From Erythrocercus mccallii (Eukaryota; Chordata; Aves; Passeriformes; Dicruridae): a stretch of DNA of 64,000 nt. Position numbers and translations under genes: made by a program. The notes under the pieces are model-generated. The model was not told where the DNA came from, ran no database searches, and saw only the letters and a program-made list of their open reading frames with translations. This document shows, piece by piece, positions 48,833 to 63,000 of this stretch (within the stretch, counting starts at the first letter, position 1; every line of letters begins with the position of its first letter). The DNA is taken from assembly GCA_013397435.1 (NCBI GenBank), contig VZRG01000169.1, positions 120,832 to 184,831 on the forward strand. The letters are read 5' to 3'.

Positions 48833-49165
48833 CCGAACATGCCCACACAAGTGCACCCACGAATATGAGCAGCCCAGAGCGCATGACCACAACAACGAAC
48901 CATTTTGCAGCACAGTCTTCATGAATATCCTGTTCAGACCAGCCGAGCCCCTGTTCATAAACAGCTCTATAGTTCCTATTAACCAGCAGCCCTCCAGTAA
49001 TGATCCGTTCTGTTCAGCCCTGTACCCTTTGGTGACCTCCCAATAAAAGACCCTACTATTGCTGTGCAGCTTGGCCACAATTAATCAGCGTAGCTCTGGG
49101 CTTGCAAATTACTTTCACCCTTGCCAGCCATTACTTTCGAGTGACCCTACAATAACAAATCGAGA
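48833..49165. promoter_or_regulatory. Candidate conserved regulatory block
   Basis: About 330 bases of average GC content retain nine CpG dinucleotides, several in TF-like contexts (AATTAATCAGCG, ACCACAACAACG, TTACTTTCGAGTGACCC). Surrounding intergenic DNA is nearly CpG-free. No frame of note. Function is inferred only. Confidence 0.3.
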
Positions 49166-52100
49166 TCCACTGCTGGCAAAATAGTCAAGGTTAGCTTTTT
49201 TTTTCAAATACCTCAAAACAGCTCTCTAAATAATTTTTGCCTATCCCTTACAGAAATGAAAAGGTTTAACCGGAGCACAAAGAAATAGTAATTTGGAGGA
49301 AAAGGCAGAGATCACTTTTAATAAGTTAATTGTCCAGTCAGGAAAAAGAAGCAATACTCAGTGTCAGTCTGAAGGATCCAAGTCACGGATCACATCCATG
49401 GAACTGCAGAGTGTGTGTGTCCCTACCCCAGAAGAGTAGGATGTCACCCATCTTGTGCCTGGGGCTGTCTCTTGCCTGAGATCCCTATCCAAAGGCTTAG
49501 GAGATGCTGTGACAGCTGTGCTGAGGAGTGTGCTCACAGTTCCATAGCACAATCACATGCTTGAGCTTGAGCCCCAGCCCTCTTTAGCTTCCTTGTGCAA
49601 ATGTAGTCACAAACTTCTGGTGGCCCAAACCGTGTGCCTCTGCCCTGCCCTTTCTGTGATGGTTTGCTGGTAGCTAGTGCTGTGAATGACACACTTTTTC
49701 CTATAACGGGTAGTTAATTTTCAGCTCTCTTCTTTATCTGGTTGCCAGTTTTCAGGGAAACTGTAGAAATGTTGCATCTTGGAGCACCCTGCAGTGCTGT
49801 CAGATTGGGTTGAAATGGGCCAGTAGGTTGAAAAGCTACTGTAAAGTCATGGGGATATGGAAATGCCCATACCCTTAAGCACAAATATGACTGCACCATT
49901 CAGTCTGTGATGTCTGGTATCACAGCATTATGGTGGCATTTTCACTGTGTCCTTCATAAGCTCCTGCCAAAGTCAGAGTCAAATTTGTCCTGTTTCACCT
50001 TGTTTTAGCACCTGGGGTTGAAATGAATTTTAAAAGCAGAGGGAAGCACAAAGAGCTGGCACACAGTGGGATCCTGGCTCTGATCTCTCCAGAGCCACTG
50101 ACTCACTCTGTGATCTTCAGCAAAGCTGTTGACCTGCCTGTGCTTTGTGCTACACAGCTGGAAAATTGAGTGCAAAAAAAAAAAGCCGATGGGAACTTCA
50201 CTCAAAAGAGCAGATGCACAAATTTTCTAGATAAACAAATCACCCAAGCCCTGCCACTCCAGTGTCCCCAGTCCTCCTCTCTTCTTTGCACCTTATAGTT
50301 TAAGCAACAAGCAGTTTAAAGTGGAAAAGCTGGAGATGTGTTTTCTTACACGTTCTGGATCCTCCTTTAACTGTGAAAATGTTCAAAGTGAAAACTTGAC
50401 CTGGCAACAGTTTCTGAATGACCTTGCTCTGGCTGTGAAATCCACTTCAGCTTTGCAGGAGCAAATTTTTACAGTCTTCTCTGGTGGAGGAACAAAAAGA
50501 TTTTTATTATTATTATTTTTTTTCTTCAAGAGGAAACTTTATACAGACTGTGTGTTATGTTTTCTCCCAGCACTCAAGGTCAAATCAGCAGTTCTGGTCT
50601 CATTGTTCCCCACTCACTTTATATCACCCAAAAAAATAAACCCCTTCCCTGCTCTCACTGCAGATACCCCACGGCGGCAGAGGGGAAGGACAGAAGCACA
50701 AGCAAACAGCGTGGCATTTCTGCCATTGCAGCTGCACACAGTAAAACCACATCTGGGCAGTGTGATCATGTAACTGGAAGTTGCTAATTGTAATTGCTAC
50801 CTCCTAATTCAAAGGAGTAGTCACTCACAGGAATCCTGATGTATCTGGGCCTTTCAGATCCAAGTTCCTTAGACTACAAGCCATGGCACTGAAAATAAAA
50901 GCCTCCAGTGGATTAACTTCAATCCATAACTCAAAAGTGGGCAAAGACACCACTGGGGAAGATTTGATATCATCTTCTCTCCAGCTTGGTAGTGAGTGCT
51001 GGATCAGAAGCTGTGGCTGAATGTCTGGGGCTCAGCTGGAGCCGACTTGATTCTCCTCAAGCACCCAGTGCCAGATGCCCTCTGCTGAACACTGCAGTGA
51101 TTTTCTACTGGTCATTTTTGACAGGGCACTGTATGCAGCACCAGTCATGCACTGGTTGAGAAAGAACATTTATGTTTTTTGGAAAGGCTTCCCTGTGCGT
51201 GATGGTGGCTGTTTGCATGTGCAGCCAACACACCTCACGCCTCCCCGAGACTCATAAGTGCACACAGCACAGGACATTATTATGTATGTGCCTGCACACT
51301 CTCACAAAGCTGAGCCTTAGCTAACAACTAATTCTAAATGATGTGCTAAAAAAAGCAACAGGTATGCAATAAGAGCTAATCCTAACTTGAAAAAAACTTC
51401 TTTTTATCTCCTGGCATGCTCCCTGGACAGGAAAGCCTAGTCTCTGACACTGACTTTCCCCACAGTCATAGACAACTTTTAGCTTCAGCTTCTTAAGCAC
51501 TAGGCATGATAAACATGTCTTTTTAGTTGGCCAGCTCATACCTGTGTTTCTGAAGCTTGGCCTGGGGAATAGCATGTCTCGTTCCCAGTAAGGATTGTGG
51601 AGGTGACTACCACAGGATGGAGGAGGGAAGGGAATTTAATTATAAGCCAAGCTGAACTGACTTGTGCCAGGCAGACTCCAGAGTATGTTCCTTGATCTTG
51701 TAGTTACAAGGATATATATGGCCTGCATTTCCAGAATTGTAAATGAGACATCACATCATCAGGGTTGAGAGAGTAACACACTGAGGAAAGGGAGTCAGGC
51801 CAAGGACATATTACAGTATTATCTTATTATTCCTTCACACTCTCTTTCTGTGTTCCCTGTCCAGCATTTTACACATGATTATAGGCTCTTTGGGGGCAGA
51901 GGCCATCTCCTAGCTGCATTTGTGCAGTCGCTGAAACAATGAGGTCATGTTCTTGACGAGGAGGAATTTCTGCACACCAGAGATGCTGATGATTCCAGGA
52001 TGCTCATGGGAAGGGCAAAGGAACACTCCCCTGCTGAGATGCTACTCCACGGCAGAGTTGAAGGTCTGTTTGCTTGTCTCACTTATTCCAAGTCGGCAGG

Positions 52101-54261
52101 GGTTTGGTCATGGCCATCTAAGGAATATGTGTGTGAGAAATCAACCAGACAGTTCATTCCTCTGTCCACAGAGGTGTTTCCACATTGGAAAATGCCTCAC
52201 CTGCAGAGTAATTGCCCCTGCCACCAGAAATAACTAAACATGTAACTAAAATGTGAGGTCTAAGGAATATTGTCAGAAGTCTCTTTAAGGTAATTTTTAT
52301 TAGGTGTTGGATGTCCTAGTTGAGGGTTATTTTCCCTCTTAAAGGCTAATGTAGGAAAGAATCACACCATCAGCTCAGCCCTCCCATGAACTGCCGGCAG
52401 ACCATGTTCCCGAGGGGATTGAAGGCAGTGGGATGAGCCATGCTAGATTATGGAGTGTGACCAGATGTGCTGAGGAGTTTGTGAAGCCTGTTCTTTGCTA
52501 TGGGGTTAACGTGCATGAGGAGACTGCTCATCCTGTAGCTGATTGTCCTGTGGAGCTGGAGCTTGATGTTGCTTTGAAATCATCTCCTCCTCCCTTCTCC
52601 ATTGCTGTGGGAGGCACTGCTCCATCACTGTGTCACTGATGGCTTTTAGGGCACTCTCTTTGCTCTTCCCCCACTTCCAAAAGAGTTTTTCTAGTGCAAC
52701 ATCTCCAGTGTCCACTCTTGTCTTTCTGTCCATCTAGATGGTGTCCTATAGGTTTCCCTGCTGCCCACTGTTTGCCCCATCTTGGTGGCCTAGGCTACCT
52801 CAACCACAGAGGCTAAGTGGGGGAGGAAGGGATGCTGAGCACTGAGACAGAAGTTGTAGTGGCTTGGAAAGGCTGTTCAAAGGCACCCAGAAGGGATCTC
52901 ATCTCTGTGTGCACCCTCCTGGCCCATGCTCTACAGCCAGAGGCAGGCAGTGATAGAGAAAGTGCCTATATGGAGGTATAAGCTGCTCTGAGCTGAACTT
53001 TTCCAACGCATCCATCCCCAGCAGAGCAGAGTGGTGCCTGGATGTTATGTACCTCTGAGAAGTGAGTCAGAAAAATGGCCCATTATGCACTGGCTTGTGT
53101 CACATGCTGAGCTTATTCACCCACTGTACTCAGGGACTTGACAGAGGCAATGAGCTGGTAGGAGAGACATAGCCATCCCTACTCTAAATCCACTTTCATC
53201 CTTGTCCTGGGTGTTGAAGACTTGGGTCACATTTCTGTACGCTGTGCTTAGCCCTACTGCCTGGTGTAAATAGGACAAGATCCTTGAAGAGCAATGGGTG
53301 TGTTTGCACAGCTACAGATCACCCTGCAGGCCATGTAAATTGAGGTATCCATGAAAACCTCATCCACCATCAGTCCTGCATGGTAACTTCTTATAAAACC
53401 CTCTGAAATCAAAAACGAAGGAGTCAGGACAAGCCCCAGTGACCAGATGAAAAGGAACAATCTGTAATTAGCAGCCAGTGCAGAGCCCATCTGTGCTCAT
53501 ACATAATCTGCTAGATATGGGCCACATGAGGAGAGGAGAACCTGGTGTCAGCTTCTTGTGAAACCTACTGTGATGGCAGGACAGCAGGATAAACTTTTGG
53601 AATGCTTATGGCAGGATGAGAGTGGACAGTGTCATGTGGGTGACATCATGTCCAGCAAAACAGCTGGGAAAGGACACAGTGGGGAAATTTAGAAGATGTA
53701 TTGGGTGGGGATATCGTTGTGTCTGGAATATTTGCTTAGGTGAGACCTGGAGAAGCTGTCGCAATTGTTACATCACAGGTGACAAGGATGGGAGAGAGGA
53801 GAATGAGAAGTCCATTGAAACTATAGAAGACAGTAACTTGCAGGGTTTTATCCAGAAGGGAGCAGGTGGAGGTAATCTCCATTGAGAACAGTCTGACAGT
53901 TCATTGCTTCTCTTTTCCTTCCCCTGGAGGAAAGAAAACGTGCTTGAAGGGCTGTTTTGGAGAGAGTTGGGCATTTCACCTGCTTTATCTTAACCAGTCC
54001 ACATTTTGCAGTGTCTCAACCTGTAGCAACATTTCTACATCACTAATCACAATTTTGTTTTGGTTTTTGTTGTTGTTGCACAGATCTGAACTTCCCAGAG
54101 GGAGCAATAAATGACAAAGAGGTGAGGTTTACAAAGCATCCAGATGTGCCTGGTAGACAGTTGTGCAGTAGTGTGTTGTTTCTGCCTTGCATTATCTCTC
54201 AGGTTTTGACTCCAGTGGAGCAGATCTCCTCAGCAAGCACCACACTTAGACAGAGGGACAC

Positions 54262-54279
54262 AGAGAGAGAGAGAGAGAG
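54262..54279 (+). repeat. (GA)n microsatellite
   Basis: Nine uninterrupted AG/GA dinucleotides within a purine-rich patch. Confidence 0.9.
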
Positions 54280-56579
54280 CAGCAGCCTTGCAAAATGGTG
54301 CTTTGCCCACCAGGTGCTGGCTGATTGCATGAGATAACCTGAGATTTTGGTACTTTTTTTTCCAGCGTCTCTGTGGATTTAGGCCCACTGCAGCCATTTG
54401 CACTCACTGATTTTGGTGCTGGCTCCAGGTCTTCCTTCCAGCAGTCAGATTCCCTCATGCCTGAGGTCATGCTCAAGCCCAAGTGATAATACCACATTCA
54501 CATGTTTTTCAAAGGCTGGATCAAGCTATAGAGGTGACTGAACCTAGGAACAAATGTCCCCTTGTGCACAGAAACAGTGTTGAGCTGATTTTTTGATACA
54601 CCCACTCAGTGCAGCCGGGGTGCTGGCAGGCTGTCCATGTTTGGTTGGTGCTTTATGGGACTGCAGCAGGGAATGCAAAGCTGTGGGAGGTTGCGTTCTC
54701 TTGCTGAGAGCACTGTTTGCCGTTAAAGCCTGTAAAGTGACCACAGGTTGTCACCTCTCTTTGGCATGAGATACACAACTAGCCAGGAAAAGGTAGTAAC
54801 TGCTGACTTTGCCTTTTTGCTAGTGTGTTTGCAGTCTTCCAGCTGGCTGTGAACTCTCACGGTCATGTTGTTCTCCAAGCTGAGCTGTATTAATTGTCTC
54901 GAGAGATCCAGCATCAGCTGCTTTGTAGCACAAAGTTGTGACGAGTAATTAGTTTTCTCTTGCTGTAATTGCTGGTAGTAAAACATTATTTCCACTCATC
55001 AGAAGGTCACAGGGCAAGAGGCAAGCAGTCTTGGTAGCAGTTGTGGCAGCTCATCAGAGAAGAACATAGTGTTTGAGATTCAAGTGCCCCTGGATTTGAG
55101 GGTGCTAAAACCAGCACATGATAATGAAGAAAGATGAGAGTTGACATCTCTCTAGCAAATACTTTTAAGGAAATGGGCCATGGCTCCTACCTGAGGCAGT
55201 TTTGAATAGATTTCTAGCTGTACAGGGGTCAGCTCCCCCCAGACTGTCAGTCCTCTTTTTATATCCCTCCTGACGTCCATTTCCTGTTGGGTTCCTCTGC
55301 TATGCTTGGTGGGTTCCCTCAATCATGTGGAGTTGAGTGATTTAGCAGCATGTTCATGTGGTTTGTAGTTTTTAAGATGCAAGATTTGTAAGCTATTATA
55401 AACAGGAAGGCCCAGCCCAGCCAAATCTTGCTGCCTGACTGAGCTATCAGCATCCCTAAATGTGTAGGAGAGGCCATCCTTCCCTCATGTTTATTTGTAA
55501 CACAAGGGAAAAGAGGGAAGCAGAGTAAAGCCTAGTACCACATAATTTACTGAAGAGTGACAGCTAATTTGCATTTTAGCTAAGACATCCAGCAGCAAAA
55601 TGCAGTTGCTTTCACACACACTCCAGGATTCCTACTACAGGATCTTGGACACATGGATTTGATGGACAATGAGTTTTGCTGAAGCCCATTACCAATAAGG
55701 AAGAAATGTGACAAGGCTCCAAGGAAGTTTTGAGTGTTTATGTGAGAAGGTTTTCATTACTAAAGACTCCTGCGAAAGGTAACCTCATGCAAGCTCAATA
55801 TTCCTCCACTGTGCCCCTCCTGTGAGGTGGCCAGTTGAACAGTTCTGTAAGTGGGTGCTGAGAGGTGGACAGGAGGGAGGTTTCTCAGAAAAAGAGTCCT
55901 GAAGGAAGGACTTGACTGTGGGATGAGGGATCAGGTAGTTGGGACTGTGCTTATTTTACTCAGATGTCCTCACTTAAAAATTCTCCACTTGCTGGTAATT
56001 TTAAATCTCACAAGTCAAATGTGAAGGTTTTAAAATCTGTCTTTCTGTACTGTCTAGAGAAGCTGGTGTAGTACTGTCTGCTTTTTTATTTTTTCTGAGG
56101 GCAAAAAAGTATCCTGACAAGGAGACTTATTTTTGGTGTGTTACCAGACAAATATGACAGTGGAAATCTCTATGTTGCATTATCTACTTTAGTCTCTGCT
56201 GCAAGGAGCAGAGTCCAATCTGAATGTGCTCCTGCCAGACCAGGGGTCTCAGTGCCTCTGGTTGCTGGTAGCCAGTGTGACACCCAGCCATTACTCGTGA
56301 CAGATCCTTGGGCTGAGGTTCAGGCTCAAATCCTTCTGCTGGAAGTGTGCCCTGCATCTCACTCCAAAGAGCAACACTTTATTTTCCTCATCATCAGCTA
56401 ACTCAAAAAAAAAAACAACCTCATATTTTGTTCCTCTGGGCTCTTTTGTTTGCTGGGTGTGCAGCTCTGTGCCACCTCTCTGAAATTGCTCCAGCAGGGA
56501 CACAGCCTGCCTTTCTTTCCCAAGTCTGAAAGCCGAGCCCTACTCCTTCTCTTTCACTGGTTAATATGGAGCAAAGTCA

Positions 56580-57060
56580 GGACTCACACAGCTCATGCAG
56601 GGCCATAGTGTCTCCTTCCAGCTGCCATTCCTGGGGGCTGTGTGTGTCCAGGGTGTCTGTCCTGCCTGGAGGTGGAGGCACACCCTGCTGAAGACACAAT
56701 ACAACCAACTGAATGCACCTGGGACCGTAACTTGTCACAGTTGGATGGGTTCCTGCTTTCAGACCAGCCTGCTCCAGCCAGCTACACACATCCTCCAGGC
56801 AATTTTAATGTTCCTGGAAAGTCCTCCCAAAAACAATCACATCATCCAGATCAGCTGAACATGTGGCCCATTGAACAGCTGCCAAAATCAAATTCATTTG
56901 CCTTTGAGAGGTGCTAGGGGAATTGCAGAGACCAAAAGGCATCACGTTAAACTCAGAGAGCGAGACACGCTGTCTTTGGACAAGTTTCTCGATGAGTCTG
57001 CCCTTGGCAGAAGCCACTGAGCCTGTTTGGAGAGGAGCACTGCTCTGTGGTGCAGGCAAC
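56580..57060 (-). pseudogene. Ty3/gypsy-type reverse transcriptase relic
   Basis: On the minus strand the frame ending at 56805 contains EFNVMPFGLCNSP (about 56959-56921) and DLDDVIVFGRTFQEH (about 56853-56808). These are the fingers/palm block and catalytic DD box of Ty3/gypsy (Metaviridae) reverse transcriptases. After an in-frame stop at 56807-56805 the same frame resumes with CLEDVCSWLEQAGLK, the usual next block, and a degenerate QQGV segment. Upstream, SGFCQG and CPKTA, which fit the preceding RT block, are in another frame, so there is a frameshift near 56,965. The first residue of the YxDD box is Asp. No LTRs, gag, integrase or RNase H were recognised. It is a decayed fragment, not a working gene. 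Confidence 0.8.
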
Positions 57061-60000
57061 TGCCTTGGGCAGCTCCTCTGCCTGCTGGTTTTTACTTCGG
57101 TCTTTACTTTTAGTACTGAGCCACTCAGAGAAATGTTGGCCACTCAAGTCCAGTCTCCCCAGAAGAGCCCGTGCTCTTCTGAGACCACCCAGTGGAGGGG
57201 CTGGATGTGCTGGAACCCCTCTCCTGCTGCATTTGGTTACCAGAGCCCATCTAGTCCTCGTTCTATTGATACAGTGCCGAGAACAATGGGACCTCAGTCC
57301 TGCTTTGGGTCTTGAAGTAATGAATAACAGCATCTTCAGCTGAGGCAGTCAACCCATATTTGGGGAGGATACACTCTTTTCTTCCAGGAAATGACTCTGT
57401 GAAGCAGGTCAGCCCCTGTCAGCACTTTGCTTGTGAAACCTGTGTGACAGTAATTTGTTGAGGACCTTCATCCTCCCTCTGCACAACACCCCCTGCATTG
57501 CCCTTGACACTTGTGAAAGGTTTTATAATAACCAAGAATATCAGTGACTTTCAAGGATATTTTGGAGGATGTGACATTCCTATCTTCTTATGAGCAAAAT
57601 CCCTAAACCCAGGGTTTTTCCTAGTTCCATTTCCAGTCAGGCTTTTCCTTGCTGGTTCCTGGGAAATGCACTTGTATGTTGCCATTGAAGTCTTAAAAGA
57701 GATGAAAAACTGTGTCCTTGCAAAGAACTTATCTGATAATCTTCTCCCATTGCTGGTTTTTCAGACTTACAAGCCAAAGGAATGTTAGCAAAGGGGAGAA
57801 GGGACAAGATGTCAAATCTCTCCCTGCCAACCTTCCTTTCCACCTAGCATCTGCCAACACAGGACTGGATGCAGAAAAAATAAAGGCTACGCCTGCCAGA
57901 TGGCTGATGGATAATGGTACCATTGTAAAAATTGGCCAGAGCAGCTCAGACAGCAGCCCTGCCACCCTTCACAGCATGGGACAAGGATTCAGATGGCTGT
58001 CATTCACCTCCAGCCATAAAGTGGGATCTCCTCCCCAAGACCCAAAAGGCCTCATCCTGCCAGGTGCAAAGCTCTCTGCAGTCTCCTAATATAAGTAGGA
58101 GGGCTCCTTGGCACCACTCTGGAACAAGCATTAATCTTTTGGATTTGTTGTTGTGGGGATTTTAGGAAAGGGGTGACTGATTCTGTTGGGGCAAGCTGTT
58201 GCAGAGAGAGGGTGTTGAGATACCTTCTGTAGAACTTTCTCTGGGGCTGTCAGCCCTGATACATTCTTAGCTTTCTTATTTCTTTCCATCTCTTCTGCTC
58301 ATTTGTGCTTTCTTGGATTGCTGTCCTGGAGGAAGGTTTTTATATTCATTGAATTTATACCTCAGTGACTCAGCACTGGGCTCAACCAGAAACTCAGTTG
58401 CCCTGAGGAGATATGGATGGAGGAAACGATTGTGTATGTAAGTATTTGTTGGCAGGGGACAAGTTCTTCCCCAGCCTCAGCTCTTCACACACTTTTGATT
58501 TACGAAAGCCTGAAGAAAGCTTTCTTACTTCCTCCTTACTGGTGCCGAGCAGGAGCAGGACCAGACGTCATGCTCTGACACGCTGAGCCGTCTCCTTCCT
58601 TCATGCTCAGTGGCTTTTCTGCTGGTACACTCGAGGAGAGCACAGGGAACAGCACTCCCAGCCAGATTGTGACTTCAAAATGCGTCAGCTGATCGCTATC
58701 TTATCTCAAATACCTGTCTGGTACAAGACCATGTGTGGAGTATTAAGTCTGCAAAAGATGGAGCAGGATGGACAAGGAGCTGGACTTTAACTCTTTCACT
58801 GCACATGTCTCTACTCACTGGTCACAGCTACCATGTGTGAGCAATACTGGTGCAGGGAGATGCAGAGCCATTCGTGAGGATGCAGGAGGACAGAGGAAGA
58901 CACTTGGGAGGGGCACCAAATGGAGCTGGGAGGGTCACGTCAGAATCAGACAAAGTAGGCAGTTCCTCCTGTGGCAGGTAGTTGATCTGGGACATGGGGA
59001 GATGATCCAGGGACATGGATGGAGATGAGCTTCCAGGCAACTCTGGATGAGTTAACGAAGAAGAAATTCCCTAGGGATTAATAAATTTGCAGAGGATAAC
59101 ATGTTCAGATAACATGGGGGAGACAGCATATTTACTTATCCTGTTCTTACTTTCCCCAGGTTGCAGGGCCAGATGTATATGTGTTCAGACCCAGTTCAGC
59201 TGCCAAATGTTCTCATACAATCTTTTGGCTTGTTGGCAGCTGCCTTAAGCTGAACAATGCCTGGGGTAGGCCACAGACCTTAAGTATGCCCTTTTTGGAA
59301 CTGCCATGAGTGTTCATAGAGAATACTAAATATTTCCCTCTTGGCTGCCATTAACAGAATGAGGGGGAGAAATGTTGCTCAGTGATAAGCCAAGACATTA
59401 TCCGCAAAACATTGTTTCTTAAACCCACTGGGGGAAGTTTCCACACTAACCATGAGAGCTAAATGCTCTTCCTTGGTTCCTCACATGCAAAGTGTGTACA
59501 GTAAAGGCTGTTTCCTGCTGTAGGCTGCATGGCACTGCATGACTGTACAGCCTGAGTACCTTTTTGGCACTTTGCTCCCACCAGACTAGATGTGTCCATT
59601 GTCCAGACAGCTGTGTCTGATCCAGAGCCTCCTTCTTCTCTGTAGGTGTGGAGCAAAACACAAATTAATTAATAAGCTTACCCTGGCTCATTTATTGGAC
59701 CTGTCACTGCCATGCAGAGGCACTGCTGGGATTGCCAGAGATACACGGAGAACAGCTGGGGGACACAGCAGGGATTTTAGGTGTTGGATGGTGGGAAACC
59801 TGACCTGCACCAAGCAAGGGTGAGGAGCCTCTTATCTGTGACGTTATTGGAGTGGCAGCTAGAAGAGACTGCTGGCAGCATCTCCAGGCATACCCTGGCT
59901 CTCAGCTCGGAACTTAGTATGATCTCCTGGTAGTACTTTCGGGCATTTCTGAGCATCCTTCCCCTGTTCCAGGATCCTGCTCAAGTTTAAACTCTGTTTT

Positions 60001-63000
60001 CACTTGGAAATAAAAAGGGCAAAGCCCATGTCCAGTGCACCCTGAGAGAGAAAATTGATGTTTCTGCTGCCACAGAAGATCTTTGTATTCTCCTTGTTCC
60101 AGAGGAAACCCACAAAGTTGAACCTTATGCAACATATTTGGCAAACAAGGCTGTGGTAGGGTTGTGGCTTTGTGACCAGATGAAGTGACACAGGACAGGA
60201 AAGTCCCCAGAATTCAACCAGACTGCAAAAGGGACAGATGTAGAAAGGGTAGAAAACTGCTGCTGTGGTGACATGAAACAGCAAGACCTATCAACACAGT
60301 GATAGTCTGGCAAAATCCCTCTGCTGTCCTGTAAGTGTCTGGCACAGGTTTACCAGAGAGAGAATGACCCAGAAGGTTAAAGAAACAGGCTAAAATGAAG
60401 GGGGTCACCCAGTGAGTGGTCTGGTTAATGTTATATTGGAGAGCAGTCTCAAGATGTGGTTTATCTCCTCTAGATTTAAACTCTCTGCTGTTTAGGTATT
60501 TGCTGCAGCATGCTGTGTAGATCCCAGTTTAGGCAGTGGGGAAAGATATGTATATCTAAGGAATATTTATCCCAGCCTGTACCAAAGATGGAGACTGTTC
60601 CTGCTTGAAAATGTTTACCTTTCTTCATGAACAGAATAATCTAGACAGCTATTTAATTTAAGCATCTAATTTACAAATGGCTGAAGTTGGTGGGATGAAC
60701 ATTAGTGTAGATAAGAATGAGCCCTTCCAACCTTCTCCATCTGATTCATTACATAAATATTCTTCTGTATTCCATTAAAGAAGATAGAAAAGTTGTTTTC
60801 TACCATGTGAGTAACAGTGAGTACTTGACAAGACTTCAGAGGACACCAAGGCCTTTGTGCTGTATTGTTGACAAAAGAATTACCAGTGTGGACTTTTTCT
60901 TCTTCTTTCATTTGCAGCTAACAGAAGACAAAACAGTTTTCCAAGAATTCTAGTTGTAATGTAAATGTGTCAGTATTTTTTTTGGAGATGACAAAGCCTT
61001 TTATGAAACTAAGATTTTTAAAGGCAGCTTCAATATACAAATATCTCACCACAAATGGCTTTTGTGTAAGTTCTACAGCAAATATCAGCTTCTTCTGAAT
61101 AAAATCCCTCATTTTCTCTGGAAATGTTTATGTCCGTGATGGGGATCACAGTGGGGTCTGGAGCAACTGAGGGCTGTTACTTTGCTTAATGTAGCACAGC
61201 TAGAGAGAACTTTATTCTTTGTCTAAAATGCTCAAGGGAAGGACAGAGAGGCATCCCCACCATACACAGGCTGGATCCAATGTCACAGAGATTTAATTCA
61301 TCTGAGGGAATAACAGTCTCTGGTTTGAACTAACTATGGCTCTAAGACTGAAGGTGGGATGAGTGAGTTGATGAGATTGGATATCACAACAGCTGCTTTG
61401 CTCTCCACAGAGCCCCACTGCCCTGAACAGGGCAGTCCTGTCCTCTTGCAGTTCTTCACACTGGGGAATTGACTCATGAACATCCTGAGGCAGAGTGCCA
61501 AAATTTAAACCTTATGAGTAATCCAAGGTGTTCACATTGAATGACAAGAGCAGCTTGCATATTTCAGACTAGTCATGTGCTTCAGAAAGAGGTGAAAATC
61601 CCTCATTCTAGGAGTGTGATGAGGGCAGTAGGTACATTTCAGTCATAGTTTTATATTCCTTTCTTGTATTTTATTTGTCAGTGATCTAAATCAGAGGCTT
61701 TCTTTCTAAGTCTTTTCTATGAGGAAATCCTTCTGTGTTTCTGCTCTAGATCTTTCTTGTTTGTGCTATACATCTTTTGAGAGCTGGTGATTCAAACTAT
61801 GTTTGAGGTCAGGGAGAGAGGCTGTGTACACAATGGCATTTTAGCACTTTCAGTTATGTTTTTTAGCCTCTTCCTAAGAGTGATGAAGTCTCTGTTGGAC
61901 TCCAAGACCTTGAGGCTACAAAGGAATTTGGCACAAGACTCAGGGAATAACTCTCTGAATTTCCCTTTAGAGGTGTTCTTTTCTCAGCACACCTCATTTC
62001 TGTCTCACTGAGAAGCCAGCTTGCTTTCACTGAGGTCTGCTGAACTTTTTACAGTTTCCTTAGGGATTTACATATATAATATATATAAAAAAAATTACCA
62101 TAGCTAGGACAGAAGGTGGTACAGAACAACACTACTTAAGTATTTCTGGTGTGGAAAGAAAGATGCTCTGTCAGTCTCAAACCACAAAAGGGATTCAGGG
62201 AGAAGAATGCAATTTCTCTTCAGTAACTCAGCCAGACAACCAAGGCTAATGAGCTTTTTCCTACTAAATGCAGACTGGAATCCTTCACTGTCACAGACTG
62301 ATGTGGTCTTCAGTTAAGCCTTCAGTCCTTGGGGTGCCATCAGACAGAGGCAGGGTGTTCTCTTCCTAGCACTTCATGAAAAAGTAGGGTAGATAAAGGA
62401 GTATTTTATCATGTTCACTGCTCCTCATGGCATCTGATCATTGTCTGACCGTCTCCATTTCAGGTTAGCCAAAGGAATTTGAGAAGACTGATTCTTCCAG
62501 AAGGATATTTGAACACTTTTAGGCCTCACACATGGAAGAATCTCCTGTGACTTTCTGACAGATGCGGATGTCTTAAAAATCCTTAAAAATGTGTGTCCTC
62601 ACAGAAAAAAGGAGGCTTCTAATTATGTCCTACTCCAGGACATTCTAGTTTCAAAGAGGTCCATTGCTCTGTGCAGGATGGAGTAGCACTCTGGAGGTAT
62701 GGAACAGCCTCTTTTTCCTACCTGGTGTTTGCAGGGATATATGCACCTCTCAGAAACACCGTGTTCAGAATCAGGCAGATGAAGGGGTGATGTCACTGGT
62801 GAGCTGTGGTGTGGTATCATCAGGGACAGAAGATCCTGATGAAGAATTTTTTTAATGCAATCAATCTCTATGACTTAAGACAAAAAGCATCATTCACACT
62901 CACACACATTCAATTGACAGGGCCTGCCAATACCCACACAAGAGTCCATCCAGATGGATCCTTTTGCAAGGCTGAAAACATACTAAGAAGAAAAGAATTT

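Larger units (their letters stand above)
37426..56560. other. IGFBP5 upstream intergenic region
   Basis: About 19 kb with no supported gene. The first 400 bases after the gap are GC-rich promoter flank. The rest is unique-looking sequence with one CR1 copy (47.4 kb), a candidate regulatory block (48.8-49.2 kb), a short (GA)n run (54262-54279) and AT-rich patches such as 43,795-43,835. In mammals TNP1 lies in this direction; I see no arginine-rich protamine-like frame here. Confidence 0.8.
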
